Shown piece by piece: positions 1-6,098 of a DNA stretch of 12,953 nucleotides. The translations under genes were made by a program, and so were the position numbers. The notes under the pieces were generated by a model that worked only from the letters and a program-made list of their open reading frames with translations, was not told where the DNA came from and ran no database searches. The DNA is from Methanobrevibacter sp. (GTDB lineage Archaea > Methanobacteriota > Methanobacteria > Methanobacteriales > Methanobacteriaceae). Location of the stretch: contig JADLKP010000044.1 of NCBI GenBank assembly GCA_016838945.1, forward strand, positions 1 to 12,953. Reading direction: 5' to 3'. How positions within the stretch are numbered: position 1 is the first letter of the stretch; the number at the start of each line of letters is the position of its first letter.

Positions 1-40
1 TAAAAAAAAATTTCTTAATTTTTAAAAATATAAAAATGAG

Positions 41-130
41 AAAAAATTAAAAATAAAAAATTTGAAAAATAGAAAAAATAGATAAAATTTAGAAAAATAG
101 TCATGAAAAAATTAGAAAAAAATAATGATG
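41..130 (-). terminator. T-rich termination tract after the DUF3194 gene
   Basis: Read on the minus strand, the bases just past the stop codon at 131 form a run of T tracts (five to seven T each) separated by one to four other bases. No strong stem was found. Archaeal RNA polymerase terminates at U-rich tracts without needing a hairpin, so this is the likely end of the whole minus-strand cluster. The assignment rests on composition only. Confidence 0.45.
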
Positions 131-427
131 TTATTCTCTGAAGTTTTCGTTAATGTATTCATCAAGTTCGAGGTAAGACTCATCGATTACTTCATTGATT
201 ATTTCATCTGATAAGTCGGATAACTCATCTGTATCAATATCAACATCAGCATCTATATCAAGTTGTTCATTTTCATCATTGTAATCAATATTGATGTTAA
301 TGTCCATAGCCAAAATTTCTTTTTGGGATTTGACTTGGGAAAAAATTTTCTTCTCAACCACACTTGCAAAGAAATCTGAAATATTGTCAAGATCTTCTGA
401 AGATAATTTTTTAATTTTTGATACCAT
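131..427 (-). CDS. DUF3194 family protein (function unknown)
   Basis: A 98-residue acidic protein at the distal end of the cluster. An AGGTGTT Shine-Dalgarno site lies a few bases before the ATG at 427 and fixes the start. The N-terminal third (about 1-38) looks helical and mixed in charge; residues 40-66 form alternating I/D strands (DINIDYN, DIDADVDIDTD), followed by an acidic helix with E/D clusters to the end. Small DUF3194 proteins commonly follow prefoldin beta in archaea, and the position next to pfdB is the main support. No catalytic motif or membrane segment is visible. A terminator-like hairpin separates it from pfdB, so it may be reached only by readthrough or have its own promoter in the 90-base spacer. 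The function is unknown. Confidence 0.72.
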   Translation of the reverse strand: MVSKIKKLSSEDLDNISDFFASVVEKKIFSQVKSQKEILAMDININIDYNDENEQLDIDADVDIDTDELSDLSDEIINEVIDESYLELDEYINENFRE

Positions 428-490
428 ACTAACACCTAAAAAAATTATGCATAAATGATTTTATGATATACGAATTAAATATTCTTAAAT

Positions 491-520
491 AAAAAAAGAA
501 AAATAGATAGGAATCTATTT
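491..520 (-). terminator. Hairpin terminator spanning the pfdB stop codon
   Basis: Positions 501-508 (AAATAGAT) and 513-520 (ATCTATTT) are perfect 8-base complements around a 4-base loop. On the minus strand the stem is followed by TTCTTTTTTT (500-491), the layout of an intrinsic terminator. The stop codon of pfdB (519-521) lies inside the stem, so a ribosome finishing the gene would melt it. Confidence 0.6.
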
Positions 521-866
521 ATCCTTGTAATCCACCCATAGCTTGTTGGATGGTAGCTTGCATTTCTTCAAGTTTTTTCATAACTCTTTCTTCTTGGCGA
601 GTCATGGTTTGTTGTCTTAATTTAAGAGTTTCAACTTTGTCTTCAAGCTCTTCTAAAGTTTCATTACGTTCAACTTTAATGAGCAAGTTTCCAGCGGATT
701 TGAACACTTCAGCCCCTTCTGGAGTTTTTTTGAGTTCTTCAAGAGCAGTTTCGGTTTCTCTTAATTGAATGTCAACATTTTGTTTTTGAATGGTTACAGC
801 TTGAGCCTGTTGTTGTAATTGTTGGAATTGGTTTAACTGATGTTGTACATTTTGTGGAATTTCCAT
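519..866 (-). CDS. pfdB: Prefoldin subunit beta
   Basis: A 115-residue beta-type prefoldin subunit. In archaea four beta and two alpha subunits form a jellyfish-shaped cytosolic holdase that passes unfolded proteins to the group II chaperonin. The sequence shows the expected plan: an N-terminal Q-rich coiled-coil helix (about 4-46), a beta-hairpin core with the family pattern EVFKSAGNLLIKVER (53-67), and a C-terminal coiled-coil helix (about 68-110). The length matches the family. The start is set by AGGTGA five bases before the ATG at 866. It sits after pcc1, the usual place for this gene in the exosome superoperon, with a 150-base AT-only spacer upstream where such genes are often only a few bases apart. 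Confidence 0.95.
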   Translation of the reverse strand: MEIPQNVQHQLNQFQQLQQQAQAVTIQKQNVDIQLRETETALEELKKTPEGAEVFKSAGNLLIKVERNETLEELEDKVETLKLRQQTMTRQEERVMKKLEEMQATIQQAMGGLQG

Positions 867-1006
867 ATTTTCACCTTAAATCTTTTTTTATAATAATATT
901 AGTTTAATTTTTAATTATTAAATATAATTAGCTAATAAATCATTATACTATAATATATTATTAGTTAAATATTTAAAACTATTGATTGAATGGTATAATG
1001 ATAATG

Positions 1007-1022
1007 AGTTAAAAAATTAACT
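1007..1022 (-). terminator. Weak hairpin across the pcc1 stop codon
   Basis: AGTTAA (1007-1012) pairs with TTAACT (1017-1022) around a 4-base loop and covers the pcc1 stop at 1017-1019. The stem is only six AT-rich pairs and no long T run follows, so it is a weak candidate. It repeats the stop-codon-in-stem layout seen at pfdB, rrp42 and eL15. Confidence 0.25.
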
Positions 1023-1268
1023 TTCAGTCAATTCATTTATCTCAACGGATAATTTGATCCATTTGATTGCTGAATTGATGGATGCCCTGAATGATGTTGC
1101 ATCCTCTGCATCTATTGTGATTATGATAGAGTTCTTATCCAATTTCAAATCCATGGAAGACCTGTAATCAGGAGAAGTTTCGAATTCAAGCAAAATGGAA
1201 TCATAAACAATCTCCGCCTGTTTTTCTGTATCAAAATCAATTACAATATCACTGTTGATTGATTTCAA
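1017..1268 (-). CDS. pcc1: KEOPS complex subunit Pcc1
   Basis: An 83-residue Pcc1-type protein. Pcc1 dimerises in the KEOPS complex, which with Kae1 makes the t6A37 modification of ANN-decoding tRNAs. The alternating strand at the N-terminus (SDIVIDFD, 6-13), the helix TEKQAEIVYDSILLE, the strands SMDLKLDKNSIIITIDAED, and the final helix with the family-like TSFRASINSAIKWI pattern match the fold. The start is uncertain. The annotated TTG at 1268 has no nearby Shine-Dalgarno site; a strong GAGGAG lies at 1293-1298, about 24 bases upstream. An in-frame ATT at 1286 would add six residues with ideal spacing. The location between the Brix gene and pfdB supports the call. Confidence 0.85.
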   Translation of the reverse strand: MKSINSDIVIDFDTEKQAEIVYDSILLEFETSPDYRSSMDLKLDKNSIIITIDAEDATSFRASINSAIKWIKLSVEINELTES

Positions 1269-1298
1269 TATTTCGCTTTCACTAATATGAATCTCCTC
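1265..1298 (-). promoter_or_regulatory. pcc1 leader: strong SD, five-codon GTG mini-ORF, TTGA junction
   Basis: GAGGAG (1293-1298) is followed ten bases later by a GTG (1280-1282) that opens a five-codon frame (residues MKAKY) ending in TGA at 1265-1267. That TGA overlaps the TTG start of pcc1 as TTGA. This could couple pcc1 translation to a leader peptide by re-initiation. The competing reading is that pcc1 itself begins at the in-frame ATT at 1284-1286, six bases after the same SD. Confidence 0.35.
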
Positions 1299-1337
1299 TT
1301 AAAAGCTTATCTTTAAATTTTATGTAAAATCAATGCT

Positions 1338-1829
1338 TTAATTCTCAACTATCTTTTTTACATTGATTTGCAAGTCTATCTGTTCTCCTTTCCTATTTAC
1401 AAAATAGATTATTGCAAAATTCTTATCATCATCGTAATCTGCATAGGATATTCTGATGTAATTGGAATCTTGTGGTTCGGTAGTGATTTCAATACCTAAG
1501 ACTTCTGCCAAAATATCCAATTCCCTTACAGTTGATCTGATCTTTAAGTCTTCTGGTTTAATATGAAGACGTTCGTTTGTTGTATTGACAGAAACAAGCA
1601 ATGCCAACTTTTCATTTGCCTCAAGGTCATAAAAAGTTAATTTGCTTGGATTTCCTTTAATCTGATAAACTAAAACAAGGCTATCATGACCTAATTGCTT
1701 AGCTTTTATAAGCAAATCCCTTAAACTGCTTTTTCCCCTGTTTGTATAATCAAAACCAAAAGCATGTGAAAAATTTTTACAGAACGTTCTTGTTTTCTGA
1801 GATGGTTTTCTTGATGTAGAAATCAGCAT
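1338..1829 (-). CDS. Brix domain ribosome-biogenesis protein (archaeal Imp4-like)
   Basis: A 163-residue single-domain Brix protein. Brix/Imp4 proteins bind rRNA and act in ribosomal subunit assembly; archaea keep a minimal version in this same superoperon. The diagnostic N-terminus MLISTSRKPSQKTRTFCK (1-18) matches the 'SRKPS..TR.F...L' pattern of archaeal Brix proteins, and a GRGK-like segment (TNRGKSSLRDLL) follows, with the second half repeating the beta-alpha unit. A frame can be opened at TTG 1853, but the ATG at 1829 has GGGG (1836-1839) a few bases upstream and begins with the family N-terminus, so 1829 is chosen. It is downstream of rpoP, separated by 279 bases containing a terminator-like palindrome. 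Confidence 0.88.
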   Translation of the reverse strand: MLISTSRKPSQKTRTFCKNFSHAFGFDYTNRGKSSLRDLLIKAKQLGHDSLVLVYQIKGNPSKLTFYDLEANEKLALLVSVNTTNERLHIKPEDLKIRSTVRELDILAEVLGIEITTEPQDSNYIRISYADYDDDKNFAIIYFVNRKGEQIDLQINVKKIVEN

Positions 1830-1917
1830 AATAATCCCCTTTTTTATTTTCAATTAAAATAAGAATGGAAAATACGTAAAAATGCATAAAATTTGAAATT
1901 TTAAACTAAAAATCATT

Positions 1918-1967
1918 AAAATACAAAAGTAAAAAGAAAACTAATTTTAATTTAAATTAAAATTAGT
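1918..1967 (-). terminator. 28-base perfect palindrome plus T tract after rpoP
   Basis: Positions 1940-1967 are a perfect palindrome with 14-base arms (ACTAATTTTAATTT and its complement). On the minus strand it is followed by TTTTCTTTTTACTTTTGTATTTT (read as T blocks over 1939-1918). It lies 140 bases past the rpoP stop and about 110 before the Brix start, and is the probable end of the eL43-rpoP transcript. Being AT-only, the stem is only moderately stable. Confidence 0.5.
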
Positions 1968-2108
1968 CAGTAGCTATAATAACTAAATAGCCAATAAAAA
2001 AATAGAATGAATGCAGTTAATTAGTATTAGCTGCGATAAGCTAAATAGTTATTAAAAGATAATTATTTTAAATTAAAAAATTAATCTAAAAATTAATAAA
2101 TCAAATAA

Positions 2109-2258
2109 CTATCTTGCTTTTACATGGTTTCTGTCTTCTGGAACTTTTTTAAATAAAATCCTATATCTACATTTAGGACATTTATTTCCCCTGGATTCCT
2201 TGTGCAATCTCATTTCTTGAGGATCTACTTCAGTTCCACATTGAGGGCAATAATACAA
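2109..2258 (-). CDS. rpoP: DNA-directed RNA polymerase subunit P (Rpb12-like)
   Basis: A 49-codon gene, easily overlooked because it is short and starts with TTG. RpoP is the small zinc-binding archaeal RNA polymerase subunit equivalent to eukaryotic Rpb12. The product has a CPQC knuckle (C4, C7) and a CPKC knuckle (C27, C30), then RYRILFKKVP and the characteristic C-terminus VKAR. Start evidence: the TTG at 2256-2258 directly follows the TAA of the eL43 gene (TAATTG), and the GGAGG encoded by the last codons of eL43 lies seven bases upstream, so the two are translationally coupled. eL43 followed by rpoP is a standard archaeal order. Length and zinc ligands are complete. Confidence 0.93.
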   Translation of the reverse strand: MYYCPQCGTEVDPQEMRLHKESRGNKCPKCRYRILFKKVPEDRNHVKAR

Positions 2259-2528
2259 TTAGTTTCCTCCAACTACTCTTTTGATGTTACGGGTAGCGGC
2301 TTTTGCCATAGGAGTTTCAGGTACGTATGCTCCACCGGTAAAGACTGTACCACATTTCTTACATTCCCAAATTCCAGCACTTACTCTTTTAACGTAAGGT
2401 CTGTCACATTTAGGACAAACATGTTTCTTTTTCATGTTTTCTTCGATTTTCTTAACTTGTCTTTTTGCTTTTCTTCCGTATCTAGCACCAAATCTGCCAG
2501 TAATACCAACTTTTTTTGTTCTAGCCAT
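2259..2528 (-). CDS. rpl37ae: 50S ribosomal protein eL43 (L37Ae)
   Basis: An 89-residue basic zinc ribosomal protein of the large subunit. The N-terminus ARTKKVGITGRFGARYG is characteristic, and one C4 zinc site is formed by C38, C41, C56 and C59 (CPKC...CKKC). The C-terminal half GTVFTGGAYVPETP is typical, and the length is normal. The ATG at 2528 has a GGAG upstream. It overlaps nothing, but its stop abuts the rpoP start. In many euryarchaea eL43 follows rrp42 directly. Here a 530-base spacer with two terminator-like hairpins intervenes, so it probably has its own promoter. Confidence 0.96.
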   Translation of the reverse strand: MARTKKVGITGRFGARYGRKAKRQVKKIEENMKKKHVCPKCDRPYVKRVSAGIWECKKCGTVFTGGAYVPETPMAKAATRNIKRVVGGN

Positions 2529-2563
2529 TTAAAATATCTCCAGTAAAATTGAATTGATTAAAT

Positions 2564-2592
2564 ATTAAGCTTCAACACCTACAAAGCTTAAT
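2564..2592 (-). promoter_or_regulatory. Stem-loop in the eL43 leader
   Basis: ATTAAGCTT (2564-2572) and AAGCTTAAT (2584-2592) are perfect 9-base complements around an 11-base loop, which reads TGTAGGTGTTG on the minus strand. It ends 36 bases before the eL43 start and has no T run, so it is not a terminator. Its place in the leader of a ribosomal-protein gene suggests a control element. That role is inference. Confidence 0.4.
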
Positions 2593-2630
2593 TTATAGTA
2601 TTATTTAATCCCATCATCGATAAATAATAA

Positions 2631-2640
2631 ATATATAGTT
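2631..2640 (-). promoter_or_regulatory. Candidate TATA box for eL43-rpoP (proximal)
   Basis: Minus-strand AACTATATAT lies about 100 bases before the eL43 start. Initiation about 25 bases downstream would give a leader of roughly 80 bases that includes the stem-loop at 2564-2592. A second, better TATA-like string, TTTATATA, occurs at 2807-2814 and would give a leader near 250 bases. In DNA this AT-rich neither can be chosen by sight. Confidence 0.3.
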
Positions 2641-2994
2641 AATTAGACATACTCTTGTCTTCATTTAAAAGATCATAAAAAATCTGCTTTACTAATTATA
2701 AAACGATAATGATAATTAAAATAAAGAGAATGATTGTTAAAATTATAAGACCATTACAGCAATTAGGCTATAAATTTAACTAATAATATAATATAGGATT
2801 TATAAGTATATAAAGTTAATGGTTTTTTGGATAGTTTAATTAAGAAAAATAGCTGTTTTTTATTATAGATTTAAATAAATCATTAATTTTCCAATTAAAA
2901 TAATAAATCAAACTATTTTTTACAATAAATATTTATATTAAAACAATTTCGAAAATAAATAAAAAAATTATGAATAAAATAAAAATAATTAAAG

Positions 2995-3023
2995 ACTAGT
3001 TAAGAGAATTGCTCAAAACTAGT
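2995..3023 (-). terminator. Second hairpin after rrp42
   Basis: ACTAGTT (2995-3001) pairs with AACTAGT (3017-3023), continued after a 2+2 internal loop by GAG/CTC around a 5-base loop. On the minus strand it is followed by CTTTAATTATTTTTATTTT. It lies nine bases beyond the first hairpin, so the pair looks like tandem terminators. Confidence 0.5.
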
Positions 3024-3031
3024 AAAAATAT

Positions 3032-3061
3032 CTAATCAAACTTTTTAAAAAGTCTGATTAG
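3032..3061 (-). terminator. Strong hairpin spanning the rrp42 stop codon
   Basis: A 30-base inverted repeat with 15-base arms (CTAATCAGACTTTTT on the minus strand against AAAAAGTTTGATTAG) and a single G-T wobble. The minus-strand sequence after it is ATATTTTT. The rrp42 stop codon at 3058-3060 is inside the arm. It is the most extensive near-perfect inverted repeat I found in the window and is probably the end of the exosome unit. Confidence 0.65.
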
Positions 3062-3849
3062 TCTAAATAACTTAATAGATCGTCTTTGGTAGTGAATGCC
3101 ATATGTACAGCATCAAGGATTTCATCCCTGGTTAAAGGTGCTTCTCCACCTTTTTGCATGGAACAAATATGGTTTCCTTCATCAGTCACCCCGATGGTTA
3201 TTCTTGCATCCAAAATTTCTTCCTCTTCTAAAGAAGGATCTAAAACTAAGCCATTGCCGATTTTTACAAATGTGGATAAAGCTAACTTATCTCTAACAGG
3301 CAAATCCATTGTTTCATTTTCAGATAAGACAACTTCATCATCAACATATTCAGCAACTGGCAATTTAGTGTTCATTAAAGCTGCCATTACAGCAAGATTA
3401 GATGCATCAAAGAGATTTCCATCGTAATCGATTACATGCAAGTCAATGAAAAGCATCCATACTTTTTTGCCTTCTTCAATACAAAGCTTTTCTAAATCCA
3501 CCAATTCACTTTCACGGATTCCACGGTCTACAACACGTGCAAGTTCAATGGATTCTGGGCTAGGTGGACCTGGTTCAAATCCAGGAGCAGCCATTGGCAA
3601 GAGTTCACAATTGGTCATCAATACACCTAAATTAGGAGTGTCACAGAATGGTTCGCCAATAGTTGGTTTAACACCTACAATAACTTGAGTATCACCTAAT
3701 TTAACTCTTGCAGAACCTTCTGCCTTTTCAATTACATTAGGTTCAATGAAAATATCCCTTCTTTCATCAAAAGCTCTTCCATCAGATCTTTTACCATCAT
3801 TTATAAGTCTTGTAATGCTTCTTCTAGTAATTTCTGGTACAATATCCAT
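3058..3849 (-). CDS. rrp42: Exosome complex component Rrp42
   Basis: A 263-residue RNase PH-fold subunit. With Rrp41 it forms the hexameric exosome ring; Rrp42 is itself inactive but shapes the RNA channel and supports the Rrp41 active site. Visible family features are the N-terminal RSDGRAFDERRDI (21-33), VKLGDTQVIVGVKPTIGEP, the ELARVVDRGIRES segment (102-115), the KKVWMLFIDLHVIDYDGNLFDA strand pair, and the C-terminal ARITIGVTDEGNHICSMQKGG. The length is typical. The ATG at 3849 lies 11 bases after the rrp41 stop, with a weak AGGTTGTGA ribosome site that overlaps that stop, so translation of the pair is probably coupled. A strong hairpin covers its stop codon. Confidence 0.96.
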   Translation of the reverse strand: MDIVPEITRRSITRLINDGKRSDGRAFDERRDIFIEPNVIEKAEGSARVKLGDTQVIVGVKPTIGEPFCDTPNLGVLMTNCELLPMAAPGFEPGPPSPESIELARVVDRGIRESELVDLEKLCIEEGKKVWMLFIDLHVIDYDGNLFDASNLAVMAALMNTKLPVAEYVDDEVVLSENETMDLPVRDKLALSTFVKIGNGLVLDPSLEEEEILDARITIGVTDEGNHICSMQKGGEAPLTRDEILDAVHMAFTTKDDLLSYLD

Positions 3850-3860
3850 ATTTTCACAAC

Positions 3861-4559
3861 CTATTCTGAACTATACCTAGCTTTTAAAGCTTCATGTTGG
3901 AGTTCGCTAATCTTTTTACAACCTTCAATAGCTAAATCCAAAGCTTCTTCAAATTCTTCTTCAGTTAAGTTACCGTCTGCTTGGAGTAAAGTAATTTCAC
4001 CGGTTCTTGGCATGATAGCGATAGGAACATCAGCTTGTCCTTCCTTATCTTCTTTTTCAGATAAGTCCACTACAATTTGGTCATTTACCTTACCTGCAGC
4101 ACAGCCCACTACAATATCTTTCATTGGAATACCTGCATCAGCTAAAGCTACAGCAGCTGCGGTGATTCCTGCACAACGGGTTCCACCTTCAGCTTCAATG
4201 ATTTCGATTGATACATCAACCATGGATCTTGGGAAAGATTCCAACATTAAAGCAGGTCTGAGTGCATCAGCAGCTATTTTGGAAATTTCAGTTGATCTTC
4301 TATCTGGACCTGGTCTTTTGCGGTCATCTACTGAAAATGGAGCCATATTGTATCTTACTCTAATTACACCAGTATTAGGTTTTAATAAACGTCTAATATA
4401 AGATTCTCTTGGACCATAGACAGATGCTAAAATTTTATTTCCACCAACTTCCAAGTAAGCAGAACCATCCGCTCTTTTCAAGACTCCAGCTTCAATTTTA
4501 ATTGGACGGAGCTCATCATAAGCTCTTCCATCGGCTCTTAATTCTTTGTCATTTGACAT
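3861..4559 (-). CDS. rrp41: Exosome complex component Rrp41 (catalytic RNase PH-like subunit)
   Basis: A 232-residue catalytic subunit of the archaeal exosome: phosphorolytic 3'-5' degradation, and tailing in the reverse direction. Seen are LRADGRAYDELRPI (7-20), the RNA-contacting PGPDRRSTEIS stretch (83-93), the phosphate-binding GGTRCAG loop (125-131) and the acidic catalytic segment GQADVPIAIMP (174-184). D177 there is the expected catalytic aspartate by family analogy. A GTG at 4571 is in frame, but it sits inside a GAGGTG Shine-Dalgarno sequence (4569-4574) that serves the ATG at 4559, so 4559 is the start. It lies between rrp4 (100-base gap) and rrp42 (11 bases). Confidence 0.96.
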   Translation of the reverse strand: MSNDKELRADGRAYDELRPIKIEAGVLKRADGSAYLEVGGNKILASVYGPRESYIRRLLKPNTGVIRVRYNMAPFSVDDRKRPGPDRRSTEISKIAADALRPALMLESFPRSMVDVSIEIIEAEGGTRCAGITAAAVALADAGIPMKDIVVGCAAGKVNDQIVVDLSEKEDKEGQADVPIAIMPRTGEITLLQADGNLTEEEFEEALDLAIEGCKKISELQHEALKARYSSE

Positions 4560-4660
4560 ACTAAAAAACACCTCTTCTTATGTCACATTTAAATTATAAA
4601 TAATAATGATAATATTAAGACATATTAATTATTCAATTATAATCAATTTAATTCAACAGC

Positions 4661-5956
4661 TTAAATACCTCTTCTTTGTGAAATGTTCAAAGTAGGAGAG
4701 TTAGAATTATCTGCACGACTTAAGTCAAAAGAAGACTTATTGTTGTTCTTCTTTTGTTCATTTATGTATTCATAAGTGTCCATAAAATTTGGTTTTTTGG
4801 ATTTATCTTCCTTGTCTCCATCGGTTTCATCGTCAGATTCTTCTTCATTTTCATCTTCAGAAGTTCCCTCTTCAATATCTTCAGATTCATCTTCTGCATT
4901 CTCTTCAGCAGGCTCCTCTTCTAAAACTTCATCTTCGAATTCATCTTCAGAAATAGCTTCACTTATAACATCCTCTAATTCTTCATCAGAGACCTCTTCT
5001 TCGAATTCTTCGATTTCATCTTCAGATTCATCATCCAAGTCTTCAAATTCCTCTTCGACATCTTCATAATCTTCAGATTCATCATTAAAATCTTCCAAAT
5101 CTTCTTCAGAATCATCCAAAACTTCATCTTCTTCAACATCGAAGCCTTCTTCAGCTAATTCCTTTTCAACTTCTTCTCTGAAATCTTGAAGTTCAGGTTT
5201 TTTCAAACCATCTTCGAATGCATCCTCTTCAAAATCATCTTCCACTTGTTCTGCTTCTTCAGCCTCTTCCTCTTCTGGAGGTAATTCGCCATCGATAAGT
5301 AAACAAAGCTTGTTTTTAATCCTATCAGTTAAACCGGAAGTATGAGCCTCTTTTTCTATAAGCTTGATAATGTTTTTAACAATCTGTTCCATGTCTTCAT
5401 TACCTTTTACCCAAACAAGACCATTTTGACCGACTACAATCTTACAGCCGGTTTTATCCTTGATCATGTTGATCATGGAACCTTTCTTACCAATTAAACG
5501 AGGCACTTTGGTAGGAGCGATATCTACAATGACTCCTCCTTTGAATTTACCCATTCCACGGCCTTTTAAACCTAATTTAACCTTTTTAACTTCATCAACA
5601 TCGACGATTCTTAAGAAAAGAACATCACCAATATCAAATACTCTACTCAATTCCTTTTTCTCTCTTCCGAATACTTCAGATGCAGGTAAGATACCAGAGT
5701 ATGGTGAGTTAATGTCCACTCCCCACATTGAAAATCTGACATCATCGATTTTACCAATTACTACATCTCCTTTTTTAGGAAGATATTTACTTTTTAAAGG
5801 AATTACACTAATTTTCTTATTTCTTAAAGAAACTAAACCTAAGAGTTTGGAACATATTTTTCCATCATCTTCAAAGGTTCCTCTTCCTGAATAATAATCA
5901 TCTTCTGCCAATAATTCTCCAGGAACTACCAAATCTTTTTCATTCACATATATCAT
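4661..5956 (-). CDS. rrp4: Exosome cap protein Rrp4 with a very long acidic C-terminal extension
   Basis: The RNA-binding cap subunit that sits on the Rrp41/Rrp42 ring and recruits substrate. From the ATG at 5956 it is 431 residues; archaeal Rrp4 is usually about 220-300. The order is an N-terminal RPL27-like barrel (1-50, with the DLVVPGELLAE motif), an S1 domain (about 60-132), and a KH domain (about 140-205) whose IGKKGSM loop holds the GxxG signature (G156-G159). A tail from about 227 to 382 consists almost only of E, D and S with scattered hydrophobics, then a basic/polar end (DKSKKPNF...SQRRGI). The ATG at 5971 is an alternative start; MIYVNEKDLVVPG is the family-like N-terminus. Ribosome-site evidence here is poor. 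The catalytic partner genes lie just downstream. Confidence 0.93.
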   Translation of the reverse strand: MIYVNEKDLVVPGELLAEDDYYSGRGTFEDDGKICSKLLGLVSLRNKKISVIPLKSKYLPKKGDVVIGKIDDVRFSMWGVDINSPYSGILPASEVFGREKKELSRVFDIGDVLFLRIVDVDEVKKVKLGLKGRGMGKFKGGVIVDIAPTKVPRLIGKKGSMINMIKDKTGCKIVVGQNGLVWVKGNEDMEQIVKNIIKLIEKEAHTSGLTDRIKNKLCLLIDGELPPEEEEAEEAEQVEDDFEEDAFEDGLKKPELQDFREEVEKELAEEGFDVEEDEVLDDSEEDLEDFNDESEDYEDVEEEFEDLDDESEDEIEEFEEEVSDEELEDVISEAISEDEFEDEVLEEEPAEENAEDESEDIEEGTSEDENEEESDDETDGDKEDKSKKPNFMDTYEYINEQKKNNNKSSFDLSRADNSNSPTLNISQRRGI

Positions 5957-6014
5957 ATATATACTTCCCATAAGAGTATATCAAATTCAACTACACACCT
6001 AAATTAAAACACCT
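5940..6014 (-). promoter_or_regulatory. Duplicated AGGTG sites and overlapping TTG mini-ORF before rrp4
   Basis: Two SD-like AGGTG motifs lie at 5996-6000 and 6010-6014, 40 to 54 bases ahead of the rrp4 start and too far to serve it. Five bases after the proximal one is a TTG (5988-5990) opening a 16-codon frame that ends with TGA at 5940-5942, inside rrp4 in another frame. It may be a translated leader that tempers rrp4 expression, or a coincidence. Confidence 0.25.
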
Positions 6015-6026
6015 ATAACGTTAATC

Positions 6027-6051
6027 CAATTAGTCTCTTATTTTCTAATTG
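6027..6051 (-). other. Intercistronic stem-loop between SBDS and rrp4
   Basis: CAATTAG (6027-6033) and CTAATTG (6045-6051) are perfect 7-base complements around an 11-base loop. No T run follows on the minus strand, so it is not a terminator. It could mark a processing site or protect an mRNA end. The evidence is weak. Confidence 0.25.
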
Positions 6052-6098
6052 AATTAAAATCCATTAAGCCATTCAATTGCCAATGAATCTGCATATAG

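Larger units (their letters stand above)
2529..2994. other. Long AT-rich spacer between rrp42 terminators and eL43
   Basis: No frame on either strand has coding character, and no tRNA-like or GC-rich structured element is visible. The stretch holds the two candidate TATA boxes (2631-2640 and 2807-2814), the leader stem-loop and otherwise plain AT-rich sequence. It breaks a gene pair that is usually tight. Confidence 0.5.

Noticed and set aside
253..435. Second minus-strand frame overlapping the DUF3194 gene
   Set aside because: It is a frame-shifted reading of the same DNA; the SD site and acidic strand pattern support the 131-427 gene.
2202..2546. Plus-strand open frame opposite eL43 and rpoP
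   Set aside because: Both minus-strand genes have full zinc ligands and typical ends; the plus frame is a shadow.
2529..3057. Hidden tRNA, snoRNA-like or other RNA gene in the long spacer
   Set aside because: No GC-rich cloverleaf and no paired C and D boxes were found; a GATGATGG string near 2612 has no matching D box.
3086..3688. Plus-strand open frames opposite rrp42
   Set aside because: They are shadows of a clear Rrp42 gene with no ribosome sites and no domain resemblance.
4012..4401. Plus-strand open frame opposite rrp41
   Set aside because: It is antisense to conserved catalytic-subunit sequence; no start signal or family likeness.
4776..5069. Plus-strand serine-rich open frame opposite rrp4
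   Set aside because: It is the antisense reading of the E/D codon repeats in the Rrp4 tail, which gives poly-Ser automatically; it has no ribosome site or family resemblance.
5460..5894. Plus-strand open frame opposite the Rrp4 S1 and KH domains
   Set aside because: It is antisense to well-conserved domains and lacks a ribosome site.
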